Part shown: one piece after another, positions 33,716-43,748 of the stretch
Layout: each line of letters starts with the position of its first letter
How positions within the stretch are numbered: position 1 is the first letter of the stretch
NCBI GenBank assembly: GCA_902788485.1
Contig: CADAKI010000001.1
Location: 178,226 to 242,225, forward strand
Source of the DNA: an uncultured Pseudomonadota bacterium
GTDB lineage: Bacteria; Pseudomonadota; Alphaproteobacteria; Rs-D84
DNA: 64,000 nucleotides
Direction of reading: 5' to 3'
The notes under the pieces: generated by a model
The model's database searches: none
What the model was told of the DNA's origin: nothing
The model's input: only the letters and a program-made list of their open reading frames with translations
Made by a program: the position numbers and the translations under genes

Positions 33716-34972
33716 TTAAATTTTGAATATATGTACGACCGGGTCGCCGCCAGTCAATCGCACATATATTAAATAATTCCCAGATTTCGGTAATTCTGTA
33801 TTTAACATATCACCAAAACTACCGGTAATCAAGTCGCCTGTATTCATGCGTAAAACACTGATGGTTTCGGGTAATGTTGCCCATGAACGAACCTCGGCAT
33901 CGGTTGTGGCGATTGAAAATATTGTTGATGTCAACCCGATTAAACCGGAATATTTGCTGTTTGAATTATACGCGGCGGCCTGGGCCACTGTGCGGGCAGA
34001 CGCCGCCCCCCACGCGCGCAATGCATCATTTATATTGTATTCGTTAAATTCGGTCATAAACATTGCATTCACATCCGCCAACGGTTTTGCACCATTGATT
34101 GAAATATTACTGCGCCCAAATTCCGGTACCGCAATCGCGATTGATGACCAAATAATCCCGCCACCCGTTATCACCGGCAAAGAAATTGTTTGTTCACGCA
34201 ACCGTGGTGCAAACCCGGATTCAATAAATATCCATGTTGTGTTTTTGGGACGCGTGTTTGATTGTGCCAAATTTAAATCTGTGGCGATATATGAATTATT
34301 ATTTGTCATGCCAACGGCGCGTTTCAAATAAGTTTCGGCGTCATTAAAATCACCCGCGTTCAAAAACCAAATGCCCGACAAATACATCAACGCCGGATTC
34401 ATAATATCGCTATATGCGCCCCATGTTGATTTCGCCCGGTCCAATTCAGACATCAATTCAGAATTATTTTCATCCGCACTGTGCGACGAATTCTTTTGCA
34501 CTAAATCGGCATATTCGCGTGACATTTTTTGTTGCCGCGCATAAGATTGATTGATAATCACCCGCACATCATCGCGCCGGTTTTCACCGATTGCATCCCA
34601 AATTTGATAATACGACACAAACAAAGAATCCATCATATATGGCCGATATTCTGATGCCATACGACCGGCAACGATATTTGTTGCCTCACGCATAAAACTG
34701 CCTGATGTGGTGTCGATATTTCGTTTGTTAAATTCTTCAAATGTTTTATCACTGGACGCATAATTACCATCCAAAAATTGCGCATATCCTGTTATCAATA
34801 ATTCCAAACTATTTTGTTCGGTGATATCATGCGACGATGAAAATTGTATTGCTGATTCTGTGAAATTATTATTTGCCACGGCCGACCGCACATTATCCAA
34901 CCGTGTGGTCATAACACCCGCACATCCAGACAGCGTAAACACAAACAAAAAAACAAATGCAAATTTTTTCAT
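33716..34972 (-). CDS. COG3014-like outer-membrane lipoprotein with TPR-like repeats
   Basis: 418 residues. Lipobox LSGC (about C17). The first half is helical and TPR-like (residues 25-250): TGYAQFLDGNYASSDKTFEEF and LMYLSGIWFLNAGDFNDAETYLKRAVGM. The second half is beta-rich (TTWIFIESGFAPRLREQTISLPV). The pattern resembles the COG3014 lipoproteins encoded beside LpoB-family genes in many Gram-negatives, and it lies 21 bp upstream of the LpoB-like gene here. Role unknown, presumably in envelope or peptidoglycan assembly. It starts 6 bp after the VirD4-like gene, so the three are likely one operon. Confidence 0.72.
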   Translation of the reverse strand: MKKFAFVFLFVFTLSGCAGVMTTRLDNVRSAVANNNFTESAIQFSSSHDITEQNSLELLITGYAQFLDGNYASSDKTFEEFNKRNIDTTSGSFMREATNIVAGRMASEYRPYMMDSLFVSYYQIWDAIGENRRDDVRVIINQSYARQQKMSREYADLVQKNSSHSADENNSELMSELDRAKSTWGAYSDIMNPALMYLSGIWFLNAGDFNDAETYLKRAVGMTNNNSYIATDLNLAQSNTRPKNTTWIFIESGFAPRLREQTISLPVITGGGIIWSSIAIAVPEFGRSNISINGAKPLADVNAMFMTEFNEYNINDALRAWGAASARTVAQAAAYNSNSKYSGLIGLTSTIFSIATTDAEVRSWATLPETISVLRMNTGDLITGSFGDMLNTELPKSGNYLIYVRLTGGDPVVHIFKI

Positions 34973-34978
34973 TAAAAT

Positions 34979-37252
34979 TTATTCAGATAAAACTTTGATA
35001 GTTTTGGTTGTTGGGTCCAAAAACCGAATTTGCCCGGTATATCCCATCGCACGACAATGGCTTGGGACCAAAAATTCCGGCATCGGCGCAGATTCGCCCA
35101 TTTCAACCTTGGCCAATAATTTCTTTTCAATATCAGATTTGCCTAAAAAGTATCTTTCTTGGGTTGCTTCAATAGGTCTGTGATACCAACCTTGGTATAT
35201 AACGATTTGTTTGCCTTCGCCCAATGTCATAATATCCATTTCCGAATACAACGGTTTTGGTGCCTTGGTTTCTTCGGTTTCTTCGCCGGTATCTTTATTT
35301 TTCTTTTTTTCTTTTTTGATTTCATTACCAATCATTTCGGAAAAACGTTTGGCGGTTTCTGGGTCATTTTGACGCATAACAATTTTCGCCGCCGTTGTTG
35401 AAATAATTGTGGCGGCGGCATCCGCACCGTATTTTTCCTGAATTTGGTGTAAATCTTGACCGATAATTAAATAAGAAATCTTTTGTCCGCGTCCCAAATC
35501 AGGTCCTTGGATAACGGCGTCCAATTTTTGCATTTTTGGCATTTCATCCAATACAAACAATACCGGATATGGCCCCAGTTTTTTACCATTTGATGTGATA
35601 CCATCAGGGGTGTTCACCAATAAATAATTCGACATCAATTCGATAAATATTCCGGTGATTGGATTTAATGCCTGGGCATCAACCATATTGATTGATAAAT
35701 AAACCGTGACCGGTTTGATTTTTCCGTCCCTTGGATCACGCAGTCCGCGCAAATCTTCGAAATGGAAATCAGAATGTGATGTCCGGTTTCGCACCGCTGC
35801 ATTACGGAAAACACCCAATCCCGCCATAATTGTGGACAATATTGACCCGCGTTCTTTGTCCGGTGTGTTTGCCAGTTGTGTTAATTCTAAAACCGCACGG
35901 TGTGAATATGCGAATTCTACGGCCTCGTTCACGGCGGCCTCTAACACATCCTTCATTGGGTCGGCCAATGCAACCATTTGGTCGCCTTGTTTGCGGCGTT
36001 CTTCCATTTCGGCGGCGTTTGCCAGTTGTGCCGCATTTAACCAATCCAAAATCATGGATAACGATGCCTCGTGCCCGACCCATGCATCAGGAATATTTTT
36101 CCATGTTCCAACATGAACATAATTCATGGAATTTAATTCACCGCGTTGCAATAACCCCATCGCCGCATATGCGTTTGGATTACTGGACATATTCAGGTAA
36201 TATTCCAACAACACATTGGAATCTTCCTGGTTAAATTCACCCGATTGCAGACGCGAATAAAAATAATCATCGGCCTTGGCGCGTTCAACCTTGGAAATAA
36301 TATATTGAATAAATCCGGACAATCCCGCGCGCCCAGAAATCGACCAATGCGGGTCCGCCGATGTGCCTGTGGCATCCGGGACCAAAACCTTGCAAATCGT
36401 ATCAACATACAAATCGCGTTGTTCGGTTTCGAACGGCACATGTTCCGGTGACAATGGGTTCCATGACGGGTAAAATATACCGCGTTCCGGGTCATCTTGA
36501 CCCGCCCAATTCATAATAAACACCGGCCCAATCGTCGCACGATATGCAGATGTTTTTTGCTTTAATTCAGGTTTTGGGTCATTGATAATCATTGAAACAT
36601 TATCGCAATCAACGATTGTTGGAATAACAACGCCGGCGGTTTTACCGGCCCCCGGGGGCGCAACACACAATACAGACAATGTTTCATCCAACATCAATGG
36701 TTTTGTTTTTTTGCCATCCTTGAAATAGCCCAACACCATCATAAATCCGTTGAACAAACCATCTTTATTTTTGAAATTTTGTTTCATTTTGCGAATATCG
36801 TCGGCGTTTGCCTTGCGCGAAGATTTTGAATCATAAATATCAGACCCATACGGATTAAATTCCTTGGTCAATGTATCATCGGACACAAAATAAAATGCAA
36901 TAAATGGCAACAGTGGTATAATCGCCGCAAAATCAGGTCGAATAATTGCCCGCGCAAACCAAGACGGCACGCCCGCAATAACCGACATACCCCCGGTATG
37001 CAATGCATCACGCAAAAACAATCCCGACCAATGTGCGGTTGCCGGCGACCAACCATATCGAAACATGTGTTCCAACACAAATGCCAACGCGAATGCTATG
37101 GCACAAATAATCCACATCGCCGCATTCCAACGGAAAATCCAAAACATTTGCGCCATCGGACCGGCTTCGTGTTCTTTATACGCCGTCGATTTGAAAATGT
37201 TCAGTCCCTTGGACGACCCGCCCGCAGATAAAATATTGAATTTCTCAGCCAT
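34979..37252 (-). CDS. VirD4/TraG-type type IV secretion coupling ATPase
   Basis: 757 residues. Two to four N-terminal membrane segments lie between about 37 and 125. A large RecA-like ATPase follows: Walker A APPGAGKTAGV (about 200-210), NDPKPELKQKT after it, Walker B VLFVLDEMPKM (about 555-565), and QDLHQIQEKYG as the sensor glutamine region. Coupling proteins bring DNA or protein substrates to a type IV secretion channel. No VirB or relaxase genes are nearby, and the downstream genes are envelope lipoproteins. The C-terminal ~90 residues after TVLSE-like motifs are short, with a lysine-rich insert (KKEKKKNKDTGEETEE). Confidence 0.9.
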   Translation of the reverse strand: MAEKFNILSAGGSSKGLNIFKSTAYKEHEAGPMAQMFWIFRWNAAMWIICAIAFALAFVLEHMFRYGWSPATAHWSGLFLRDALHTGGMSVIAGVPSWFARAIIRPDFAAIIPLLPFIAFYFVSDDTLTKEFNPYGSDIYDSKSSRKANADDIRKMKQNFKNKDGLFNGFMMVLGYFKDGKKTKPLMLDETLSVLCVAPPGAGKTAGVVIPTIVDCDNVSMIINDPKPELKQKTSAYRATIGPVFIMNWAGQDDPERGIFYPSWNPLSPEHVPFETEQRDLYVDTICKVLVPDATGTSADPHWSISGRAGLSGFIQYIISKVERAKADDYFYSRLQSGEFNQEDSNVLLEYYLNMSSNPNAYAAMGLLQRGELNSMNYVHVGTWKNIPDAWVGHEASLSMILDWLNAAQLANAAEMEERRKQGDQMVALADPMKDVLEAAVNEAVEFAYSHRAVLELTQLANTPDKERGSILSTIMAGLGVFRNAAVRNRTSHSDFHFEDLRGLRDPRDGKIKPVTVYLSINMVDAQALNPITGIFIELMSNYLLVNTPDGITSNGKKLGPYPVLFVLDEMPKMQKLDAVIQGPDLGRGQKISYLIIGQDLHQIQEKYGADAAATIISTTAAKIVMRQNDPETAKRFSEMIGNEIKKEKKKNKDTGEETEETKAPKPLYSEMDIMTLGEGKQIVIYQGWYHRPIEATQERYFLGKSDIEKKLLAKVEMGESAPMPEFLVPSHCRAMGYTGQIRFLDPTTKTIKVLSE

Positions 37253-37308
37253 GGTGTTATTATTATACCAGAAAAAACCAACAAAATAAATCAGAAATAA
37301 AAAAATCT

Positions 37309-37965
37309 ATGAAAAACATACCGCGAATTTTTATTGGTAAAAACATTGTGTCAGGCGACAAAATTGCGATTGATAAATCTGTGTCGCATTATTTGGTACA
37401 CGTTATGCGGCGCGATGATTGTTTGGTGTTTGGCGATGGGCATGAATACAAGGCAAATTTATCAAATGATGGGAATTTTTTGGTGGTTGGTAATCAAACA
37501 TCACACGCCGACCCGTCAAATGATATAACATTATATTTTGCACCAATAAAAAAATTGGATGATATGTTAAACATGGCAACCCAAATGGGTGTTATGCGGT
37601 TTGTTCCGGTTATTACCGAACGCACCGTCGCGCATCACACAAATTGGGACCGTATGCAAAAAATAGTGATTGAGGCATCTGAACAATCCAATCGTAATTC
37701 TGTGCCGGAAATTGCAAAACCAATCAAATTTTCCGAATTACCATTTTCTGATTTGGTTTTTGCCGATGAACGTGCGGCGTATGGCGCGGATTTGCCACAT
37801 GATTTTATGGGGGCGAAAAATATTCTTGTTGGACCCGAGGGCGGATTTTCCGATGATGAATTTAGCATGTTGGATAAAAATGGTGCGCACGGCATATCGT
37901 TGGGTAAAACGATTTTGCGTGCCGAATTGGCGGCGCCGGTGGCAATATCACGGGTGATAAAATGA
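37309..37965 (+). CDS. rsmE: 16S rRNA (uracil1498-N3)-methyltransferase RsmE
   Basis: 218 residues. An N-terminal PUA-like domain (1 to about 70) is followed by a SPOUT methyltransferase with the trefoil-knot motifs VGPEGGFSDDEFSML (about 172-186) and SLGKTILRAELA (about 196-207). It methylates U1498 of 16S rRNA. It is shorter than the E. coli enzyme (243). The stop overlaps the start of the next gene (ATGA), forming a two-gene rRNA-modification operon. Confidence 0.93.
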   Translation: MKNIPRIFIGKNIVSGDKIAIDKSVSHYLVHVMRRDDCLVFGDGHEYKANLSNDGNFLVVGNQTSHADPSNDITLYFAPIKKLDDMLNMATQMGVMRFVPVITERTVAHHTNWDRMQKIVIEASEQSNRNSVPEIAKPIKFSELPFSDLVFADERAAYGADLPHDFMGAKNILVGPEGGFSDDEFSMLDKNGAHGISLGKTILRAELAAPVAISRVIK

Positions 37966-38660
37966 AACAACGAATCGCAAAATTTATCGCATCATCCGGC
38001 ATTGCATCCCGACGGGACGCCGAAAAAATAATCGCGTCTGGCGCGGTGTCTGTAAATGGTGTTGTTATCACAACGCCGGCAACAATCGTCGATAATGATG
38101 TGGATACGGTAATGGTGAACGGTAAAAAAATAGAACCACAATCAAATACAGAATTATATATTTTCAACAAACCATTAAATGTTATGACGACTGCGCGTGA
38201 CCCAAATGCCCGCACAACCATTTATGATATTTTACCACCTGAATACAAACATTTGCGATATGTTGGGCGATTGGATTATAAAACAACGGGATTATTGTTG
38301 CTGACCAATGATGGCGATTTGGTGCAAAAATTATCATTGCCATCAAATAAAATTCCGCGAACATATATTGCGCGTGTTGGTGGAACAAAACACCAATTTG
38401 AAATTGCGCGCCGTGGTGCGACGGTTGACGGGATAAAGTATCGTCCAATGGAAATAGATGAAATCGGAAAAAATAAATTACGCATTACCGTGACCGAGGG
38501 TAAAAAGAATGAAATCCGTATTGTTCTGCGTGCATGTGGTGCGCCGGTTCAAAAATTGCATCGTGAATCTTTTGGAAATTTGCATATTGGAAATTTAGAA
38601 TCTGGAAAAATTGAAAAAGTACATCAGAAAGATGTTGACCTGTTGTTGAAAACTCTTTAA
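37962..38660 (+). CDS. RsuA/RluB/RluE/RluF-family rRNA pseudouridine synthase
   Basis: 232 residues. The N-terminal S4 RNA-binding domain (IAKFIASSGIASRRDAEKIIASGAVSVNG, 4-32) is followed by the catalytic domain with GRLDYKTTGLLLLTNDGDL (catalytic aspartate in GRLD, about residue 105). KKNEIRIVLRACGAPVQKLHRESFGNLHI is the C-terminal family motif. RluB (23S U2605) is the commonest member in alphaproteobacteria, but the subgroup cannot be fixed by eye. Coupled to rsmE by a 4-bp overlap. Confidence 0.9.
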   Translation: MKQRIAKFIASSGIASRRDAEKIIASGAVSVNGVVITTPATIVDNDVDTVMVNGKKIEPQSNTELYIFNKPLNVMTTARDPNARTTIYDILPPEYKHLRYVGRLDYKTTGLLLLTNDGDLVQKLSLPSNKIPRTYIARVGGTKHQFEIARRGATVDGIKYRPMEIDEIGKNKLRITVTEGKKNEIRIVLRACGAPVQKLHRESFGNLHIGNLESGKIEKVHQKDVDLLLKTL

Positions 38661-38699
38661 CATTGCTAGTGTAAGAGAATACAACAAGGGGGGAATCTG

Positions 38700-39704
38700 A
38701 TGCGTAAATCATCACCAAAAACAAAACCAATCACAACGAAACCGGCGGCCACCGGGTGGTCTGCGCCAATATATGTTTATTGGTTTATAATTTTATTTTT
38801 CATTGCGGCAACATTTTATATCTTGGGACGCAGTCACGGTATGATTCATAATCCGGCGACATTGAACGAAGAAATTTTGATGCAGGCAAATGATTATTTC
38901 AATTCCGGCAAAGAAAAATTGGCATCCGGTGATATCGAGGGCGCAATCGCTGATTTAACCGCGGTTGTTGATTCCGGCGCGGTGTCAAATACGGCTTACT
39001 TGGCCCGGGGCGAGGCATATATGTTAATCGGTGATTATAAAAAGGCGATGGCTGATTTTAATTCCGCGATTGAACATGATGCGACAAATGTTTTGGCATT
39101 TTATGACAAGGCATTATTGGAAATGCGTTTGGAAGATTACGACGCGGCCATGGTTGATATCAACAATGCGCTGGTTGTGGCGGCGATGTCTGAAAATTCC
39201 CCGGTTGCATTGCGTGATTTATACGCCAAACGTGGCCAGTTGAATTTATGGTTGAAAAATTGGGATGGTGCGATTGCCGATTATACAAATTCTTTGTCGC
39301 ATCCCGATGGCACGGTATCGGCGGATGTTTATGCCGAACGCGCCGAAGCATACACCGCCCGTGGCGATTATGCCGATGCAATTAATGATTATGCATCCGC
39401 GATGCAGGTTATCAAAGAACAATTAAACGGCGTGACCGATATGGAATTGGGCGAAAAGTTATCTCACGATGTGATGTTGTACACGGAAAAAAGTGCGGCA
39501 TTATATTTGAAATTGGATAACAAATCTGCGGCATTGACAAATTTACAGGGCGCATTGCAAATCGCAACGGCGTTAAACGATACGGATTCTGTGGAACATT
39601 TGGAAAAATTGGTTTCTGATTTGCAAAAATCGATTGATTCCGAACGCGGTAAAACCGTCACCATGGACCAAGTTTCCATGGCAACCCCAGATGCCGCAAA
39701 TTAA
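38700..39704 (+). CDS. Membrane-anchored TPR protein
   Basis: 334 residues. One membrane segment (about 22-42, YWFIILFFIAATFYILG) is followed by at least four TPR motifs (about 58-210): DYFNSGKEKLASGDIEGAIADLTAVVDSG, AYLARGEAYMLIGDYKKAMADFNSAIE, AFYDKALLEMRLEDYDAAMVDINNAL and DVYAERAEAYTARGDYADAINDYASAM. AAGGGGGG is the ribosome-binding site. The partner is unknown. It lies 39 bp after the pseudouridine synthase and is followed by terminators. Confidence 0.8.
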   Translation: MRKSSPKTKPITTKPAATGWSAPIYVYWFIILFFIAATFYILGRSHGMIHNPATLNEEILMQANDYFNSGKEKLASGDIEGAIADLTAVVDSGAVSNTAYLARGEAYMLIGDYKKAMADFNSAIEHDATNVLAFYDKALLEMRLEDYDAAMVDINNALVVAAMSENSPVALRDLYAKRGQLNLWLKNWDGAIADYTNSLSHPDGTVSADVYAERAEAYTARGDYADAINDYASAMQVIKEQLNGVTDMELGEKLSHDVMLYTEKSAALYLKLDNKSAALTNLQGALQIATALNDTDSVEHLEKLVSDLQKSIDSERGKTVTMDQVSMATPDAAN

Positions 39705-39744
39705 AATGTGGCGCAATAAATCGCGTCCCCAACACACAATAAAA

Positions 39745-39775
39745 ACGCACCAACAAAAGTTGGTGTGTTTTTTAT
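39745..39775 (+). terminator. Terminator of the TPR gene
   Basis: CGCACCAAC-AAAA-GTTGGTGTG with a T run after it. Confidence 0.8.
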
Positions 39776-39778
39776 GCA

Positions 39779-39811
39779 AAAAAACACCACCCAAAAACGG
39801 GTGGTGAAAAA
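39779..39811 (-). terminator. Terminator of the xseB-mutS-truB-rpsO operon
   Basis: CACCACCC-AAAAAC-GGGTGGTG with a T tract on the minus-strand side, just past the rpsO stop. Confidence 0.75.
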
Positions 39812-39814
39812 TTA

Positions 39815-40087
39815 TTATTTACGCAAACCTAATTTTTTAATCAGTTCTTCGTAATCTTTTTCATTGCGGCGTTTGATATATGCCAACAATTTTTTACGAC
39901 GATTAACCATCAATAACAAACCGCGTTTGCTGTGTTCGTCTTTGTGATTATTTTTCATATGTTCTGTTAAATTGCGAATACGTTCGGTCAAAACCGCAAC
40001 CTGGGATGCGGCACTGCCACCGTTATCGGCATCAGACACCTTGAACGCAGAAATTAATTCTGTTTTTTTTGCTTTTGTAATGGACAT
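39815..40087 (-). CDS. rpsO: 30S ribosomal protein S15
   Basis: 90 residues, full length: VAVLTERIRNLTEHMKNNHKDEHSKRGLLLMVNRRKKLLAYIKRRN is the classic S15 signature. It binds 16S rRNA in the central domain. It is the last gene of a minus-strand operon after truB (11 bp gap). In many bacteria rpsO precedes pnp, but the two are separated here. Confidence 0.98.
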   Translation of the reverse strand: MSITKAKKTELISAFKVSDADNGGSAASQVAVLTERIRNLTEHMKNNHKDEHSKRGLLLMVNRRKKLLAYIKRRNEKDYEELIKKLGLRK

Positions 40088-40098
40088 TACATTTTCCT

Positions 40099-40971
40099 TT
40101 ATATTGTGCGTTTTGGACGCAGTTGTTTATTTTCTACAACACCGATTCCGATAAACGTGTCGTTGTTATACACGCGCACCAAACCGTTCGGTCTTGCGGT
40201 TTTGATAAATCCACCATGTTTATAAAAATCGGTGTCTTTATCACTCAGATTCAAAACCGGAATGTCCCCCAGTCCCAAATCCAACGGCATCAGAAATTTC
40301 CCGATGTCCGCCCCATTATTATACAGATTTTCCAAAAAATCAAGTGTGACGGCATTTTTTATATCAAACCCCGTTGTGTAAACACGACGAATCATGTCCA
40401 CGGACGCAATTGCATCGCATTTTTTTGCGATATCACGCGCCAAAGAACGCACATAGGTGCCACTGCTGCATCGCACCGAAAAATCCCATGATGTGCCATT
40501 AAAACCGTTGTATTGCATATTGTAAATATGCACCGGTCGTGGTGGTAATTTAATATCCGCGCCATTGCGTGCCATTTTATATGCACGCGCACCGTCAATG
40601 TGAACCGCACTGTATTTCGGTGGTACCTGCATAATATCGCCAATCAATTCATTGACCGCCGTGCGAATTTGGTCATCCGATGGTATAATATCGTTGCGCG
40701 AAATAATATTGCCGGTCACATCCAATGTGTCTGTATCAATTCCAAACTTTAATGAAAACAGGTATTCTTTTTCGCCGCCGTTTGCGTCTGACACAAACGG
40801 AATCATTTTTGTGGCGTTCCCCAACGCGATTGGTAAAACCCCGGTTGCCATTGGGTCCAATGTTCCAATATGTCCGAATTTTTTTGTGTTAAACAAACGC
40901 GCCACGCGTGCGCCGGCGGTTCGGCTGAATACACCCGACGATTTATCCAAAATAATCCATCCAGACGACAT
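40099..40971 (-). CDS. truB: tRNA pseudouridine55 synthase TruB
   Basis: 290 residues. Motif I KKFGHIGTLDPMATGVLPIALG (about 30-50) contains the catalytic aspartate (D39 in LD). Further family segments are KYSAVHIDGARAYKMAR and CSSGTYVRSLARDI. It makes Psi55 in the T loop of tRNAs. The start codon overlaps the mutS stop by one base (TAATG), an unusual neighbour since truB normally follows rbfA. rpsO follows, as in many bacteria. Confidence 0.96.
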   Translation of the reverse strand: MSSGWIILDKSSGVFSRTAGARVARLFNTKKFGHIGTLDPMATGVLPIALGNATKMIPFVSDANGGEKEYLFSLKFGIDTDTLDVTGNIISRNDIIPSDDQIRTAVNELIGDIMQVPPKYSAVHIDGARAYKMARNGADIKLPPRPVHIYNMQYNGFNGTSWDFSVRCSSGTYVRSLARDIAKKCDAIASVDMIRRVYTTGFDIKNAVTLDFLENLYNNGADIGKFLMPLDLGLGDIPVLNLSDKDTDFYKHGGFIKTARPNGLVRVYNNDTFIGIGVVENKQLRPKRTI

Positions 40972-43505
40972 TATTTTTCACCAAACAGCGATAATTGGGG
41001 TGGGTTATCATGTATTTGCATGTTTGTTTTACTGGTGCGTGTGGTCTTTTTTACATCAGCCGATGTCACGATTGGCGTTTTTGTCCCGTTTTCCAGTTCT
41101 GATAATACAACCTCGGCCCGCGCAACCACAGATTCCGGCATGCCCGCCATTTTTGCAACATGAATACCATATGACCGATTTGCAACACCGGGGATAATTT
41201 TATGCATAAATATAATTTCGTTATTGTATTCGCGCACATCAATGGTTAAACAAGATACATTTTGCAACGCGCCACCATTATCGCCAGTTAACGCGGTCAA
41301 TTCGTGATAATGCGTCGCAAATAAAGTCCGTGGTGCCAATTCGTTCAAATATTCTAATACAGATTGTGCAATCGCCATCCCATCGTATGTTGCGGTGCCG
41401 CGCCCAATTTCATCAAAAATAATAAACGAACGATTTGTTGCACGACGCAAAATGTTGGCGGTCTCACTCATTTCCACCATAAATGTTGATTGTCCCGCCG
41501 CCAAGTTATCCGACGCACCAACGCGACTGAATAATTGGTCACAAATGCCAATCGTTGCACTTTCCGCCGGAACAAAAGAACCCAAATGCGCCAACACAAC
41601 AATTATTGCATTTTGGCGCAGGTATGTTGATTTACCCGCCATATTTGGCCCGGTCAATAACGCAATTTTTTTATTTGATAAATCACAATCATTTTTAACA
41701 AAGTTATCACCCCGTAAACGTAAAACATATTCAATCACCGGATGCCGTGCGCCAACAACATTAAATTCAACGCCACACGTCAATTTTGGACACACCCAAT
41801 CATATTCAACGGCAACCAATGCCAACGCCGTCCAAACATCCAAATCTGCCAACAAATCCGCGGTTGTTAATAAATCATCCGCGATTTCACGCACAGAATC
41901 GATAAAACCATTGACGATTTCTTCTTCGATTGCGTTAGATTTTTCCACCGCACTGCGAATATCATTGTCCAAATCAATCAGTTGTGCGGTTGTAAAACGC
42001 ATATTCCCCGCCAATGTTTGACGATGTATAAACCCAGAATCAGGTTTCATCATATCGTCGGCGCGGGTGGATGGAACCTCGATAAAATAACCCAAGATAT
42101 TATTAAATTTGATTTTTAATGTATGAATTCCCGTCTGTTCAATATATTGTGCCTGGAGTCCCGCGATAGTATTTTTTGCGCCATGTGATAATTCACGCAT
42201 GCGGTCCAATCCAACATCATACCCATCGCGAATCACATTAAAATCACGGAAAAACGTTGGTAATTCATCCGCCAATGCATTTTTTAATTTTGCACCCAAC
42301 ATATCGTGTGTATTAATCGCACCAATGCGTGCCGCAAAATCAGAATCAAACGCCACGGCCATTATTTTTAATCGTGGCAAATTCAAAATAAAATCGCGTA
42401 TGTGTGCCATGTCGCGCGGTGTTCCACGACCCGATATTAATCGCGCCAACGACCGTCCGGCATCCGGCATAGATGATAATTCGTGAACAACACTTAACAT
42501 TGTTGCCCGATTAGATAAAAAATGTGCGATATGCGTCTGACGCAAATTTATTTCATCAATATCCCCCGACAAAGCCCGCAAATACGCACGCAATTTTCGC
42601 GCCCCCGCCGCCGTTTTTGTTTTATCCAATACATCAATCAGGCATGCACCACCCGAATTTATTGGTGCATCAATTTCCAAACTTTTCCATGTTGCCGAAT
42701 CAATCAATAATTGCGCATCGTTTTTCAGTTGCCGCGGTGCACGAAAAGTTGTTGTTGCACCACGTCCGGTGTTAAATAAATACCCCGCCAACAAATATGT
42801 TGCATTATCCATGTTTTCAGATTGGACATCCGTGATTGCGCCACCAAACACGCGTGATACAATTTGCGTTATATCAGACCGAATATATAATTTTTCATAT
42901 ACCGGTGTTGTTTTGAAAATTGCGCGCATATGGAATATTGTGTCATTTTCTGCGGACGACGCCGGGTAAATAACCTCGGCCGGGTTTAATCGTACCAAAT
43001 CATCAATTACGTCTGCGGTTTGCCCAATGAAAAATTCACCGGTTGAAATATCGCAACCTGCAACATCAAATTTATTATTTTGGGTTGGAACAACCGCCAC
43101 CAAGAAATTAGAATTTTTCGGATTTAATAAATTTTCATCGGTCAATGTTCCCGGCGTCAAAACGCGCACAATTTTGCGTTCAATAAATTTATGCCCGCGT
43201 TGTTTTGCCTGGGCCGGGGTTTCCATTTGTTCAACCAATGCAACATTAAATCCCGATTTTACCAGTCGCCCAAAATAATTGTCCGCCGCATGCCACGGAA
43301 TACCACACATTGGTATGTTTTCGCCATCCGCATCAGTGCCGCGTTTGGTTAAAACCAAACTCAATGCATTACTGATAGTTTTTGCATCGTCAAAAAATGC
43401 CTCGTAAAAATCGCCCAAACGAAACAACAGCAACGCGTCCGGATTTTCAGATTTCATATCCAGATATTGTTGCATTACCGGTGAAATTTTTTCTTTTGCT
43501 GCCAC
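40971..43505 (-). CDS. mutS: DNA mismatch repair ATPase MutS
   Basis: 844 residues, full length. The N-terminal mismatch-reading motif GDFYEAFFDDA (F-x-E) is near residue 31. The connector, core and clamp domains follow. Walker A is GPNMAGKST (about 618-626), Walker B IIFDEIGRGTATYDG (about 690), and ATHYHELT the Q-loop and H region. A poorly conserved tail (about 790-840) ends in NPPQLSLFGEK, resembling the beta-clamp-binding and tetramer tail. It is translated after xseB with a 12-bp gap. Confidence 0.98.
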   Translation of the reverse strand: MAAKEKISPVMQQYLDMKSENPDALLLFRLGDFYEAFFDDAKTISNALSLVLTKRGTDADGENIPMCGIPWHAADNYFGRLVKSGFNVALVEQMETPAQAKQRGHKFIERKIVRVLTPGTLTDENLLNPKNSNFLVAVVPTQNNKFDVAGCDISTGEFFIGQTADVIDDLVRLNPAEVIYPASSAENDTIFHMRAIFKTTPVYEKLYIRSDITQIVSRVFGGAITDVQSENMDNATYLLAGYLFNTGRGATTTFRAPRQLKNDAQLLIDSATWKSLEIDAPINSGGACLIDVLDKTKTAAGARKLRAYLRALSGDIDEINLRQTHIAHFLSNRATMLSVVHELSSMPDAGRSLARLISGRGTPRDMAHIRDFILNLPRLKIMAVAFDSDFAARIGAINTHDMLGAKLKNALADELPTFFRDFNVIRDGYDVGLDRMRELSHGAKNTIAGLQAQYIEQTGIHTLKIKFNNILGYFIEVPSTRADDMMKPDSGFIHRQTLAGNMRFTTAQLIDLDNDIRSAVEKSNAIEEEIVNGFIDSVREIADDLLTTADLLADLDVWTALALVAVEYDWVCPKLTCGVEFNVVGARHPVIEYVLRLRGDNFVKNDCDLSNKKIALLTGPNMAGKSTYLRQNAIIVVLAHLGSFVPAESATIGICDQLFSRVGASDNLAAGQSTFMVEMSETANILRRATNRSFIIFDEIGRGTATYDGMAIAQSVLEYLNELAPRTLFATHYHELTALTGDNGGALQNVSCLTIDVREYNNEIIFMHKIIPGVANRSYGIHVAKMAGMPESVVARAEVVLSELENGTKTPIVTSADVKKTTRTSKTNMQIHDNPPQLSLFGEK

Positions 43506-43517
43506 GACATACCCTGT

Positions 43518-43721
43518 TTATGCAGAAACCTTTAATGTTTCGATTTTCAATTCGGCTTCTTTTAATAATTGTTCACAATACGCCTTTAACTTAATTCCTT
43601 GTTCGTATGCGGCCACAGAATCCGCCAACGGCAATTCGCCAGATTCCATTTTTTTAACCAATTCGGTTAATTGTTTATATGCTTCTTCAAAGGTCAGTTT
43701 TTTATCGGTATTTTCTGCCAT
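43518..43721 (-). CDS. xseB: Exodeoxyribonuclease VII small subunit
   Basis: 67 residues from ATG 43721, with AAAAGGA upstream; a longer reading to 43769 starts within the promoter. LTFEEAYKQLTELVKKMESGELPLADSVAAYEQGIKLKAYCEQLLKEAELKIETL matches the XseB helical hairpin. It works with XseA on single-stranded DNA; xseA is not in the window. It heads the xseB-mutS-truB-rpsO operon, linking two DNA-repair genes. Confidence 0.94.
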   Translation of the reverse strand: MAENTDKKLTFEEAYKQLTELVKKMESGELPLADSVAAYEQGIKLKAYCEQLLKEAELKIETLKVSA

Positions 43722-43748
43722 GTTTTTAATCCTTTTTATGTCAGATGA

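Noticed and set aside
34979..37252. FtsK/SpoIIIE translocase instead of VirD4
   Set aside because: Membrane layout, the sequence after Walker A (NDPKPELKQKT) and the QDLHQIQEKYG segment fit coupling proteins; there is no FtsK gamma domain.
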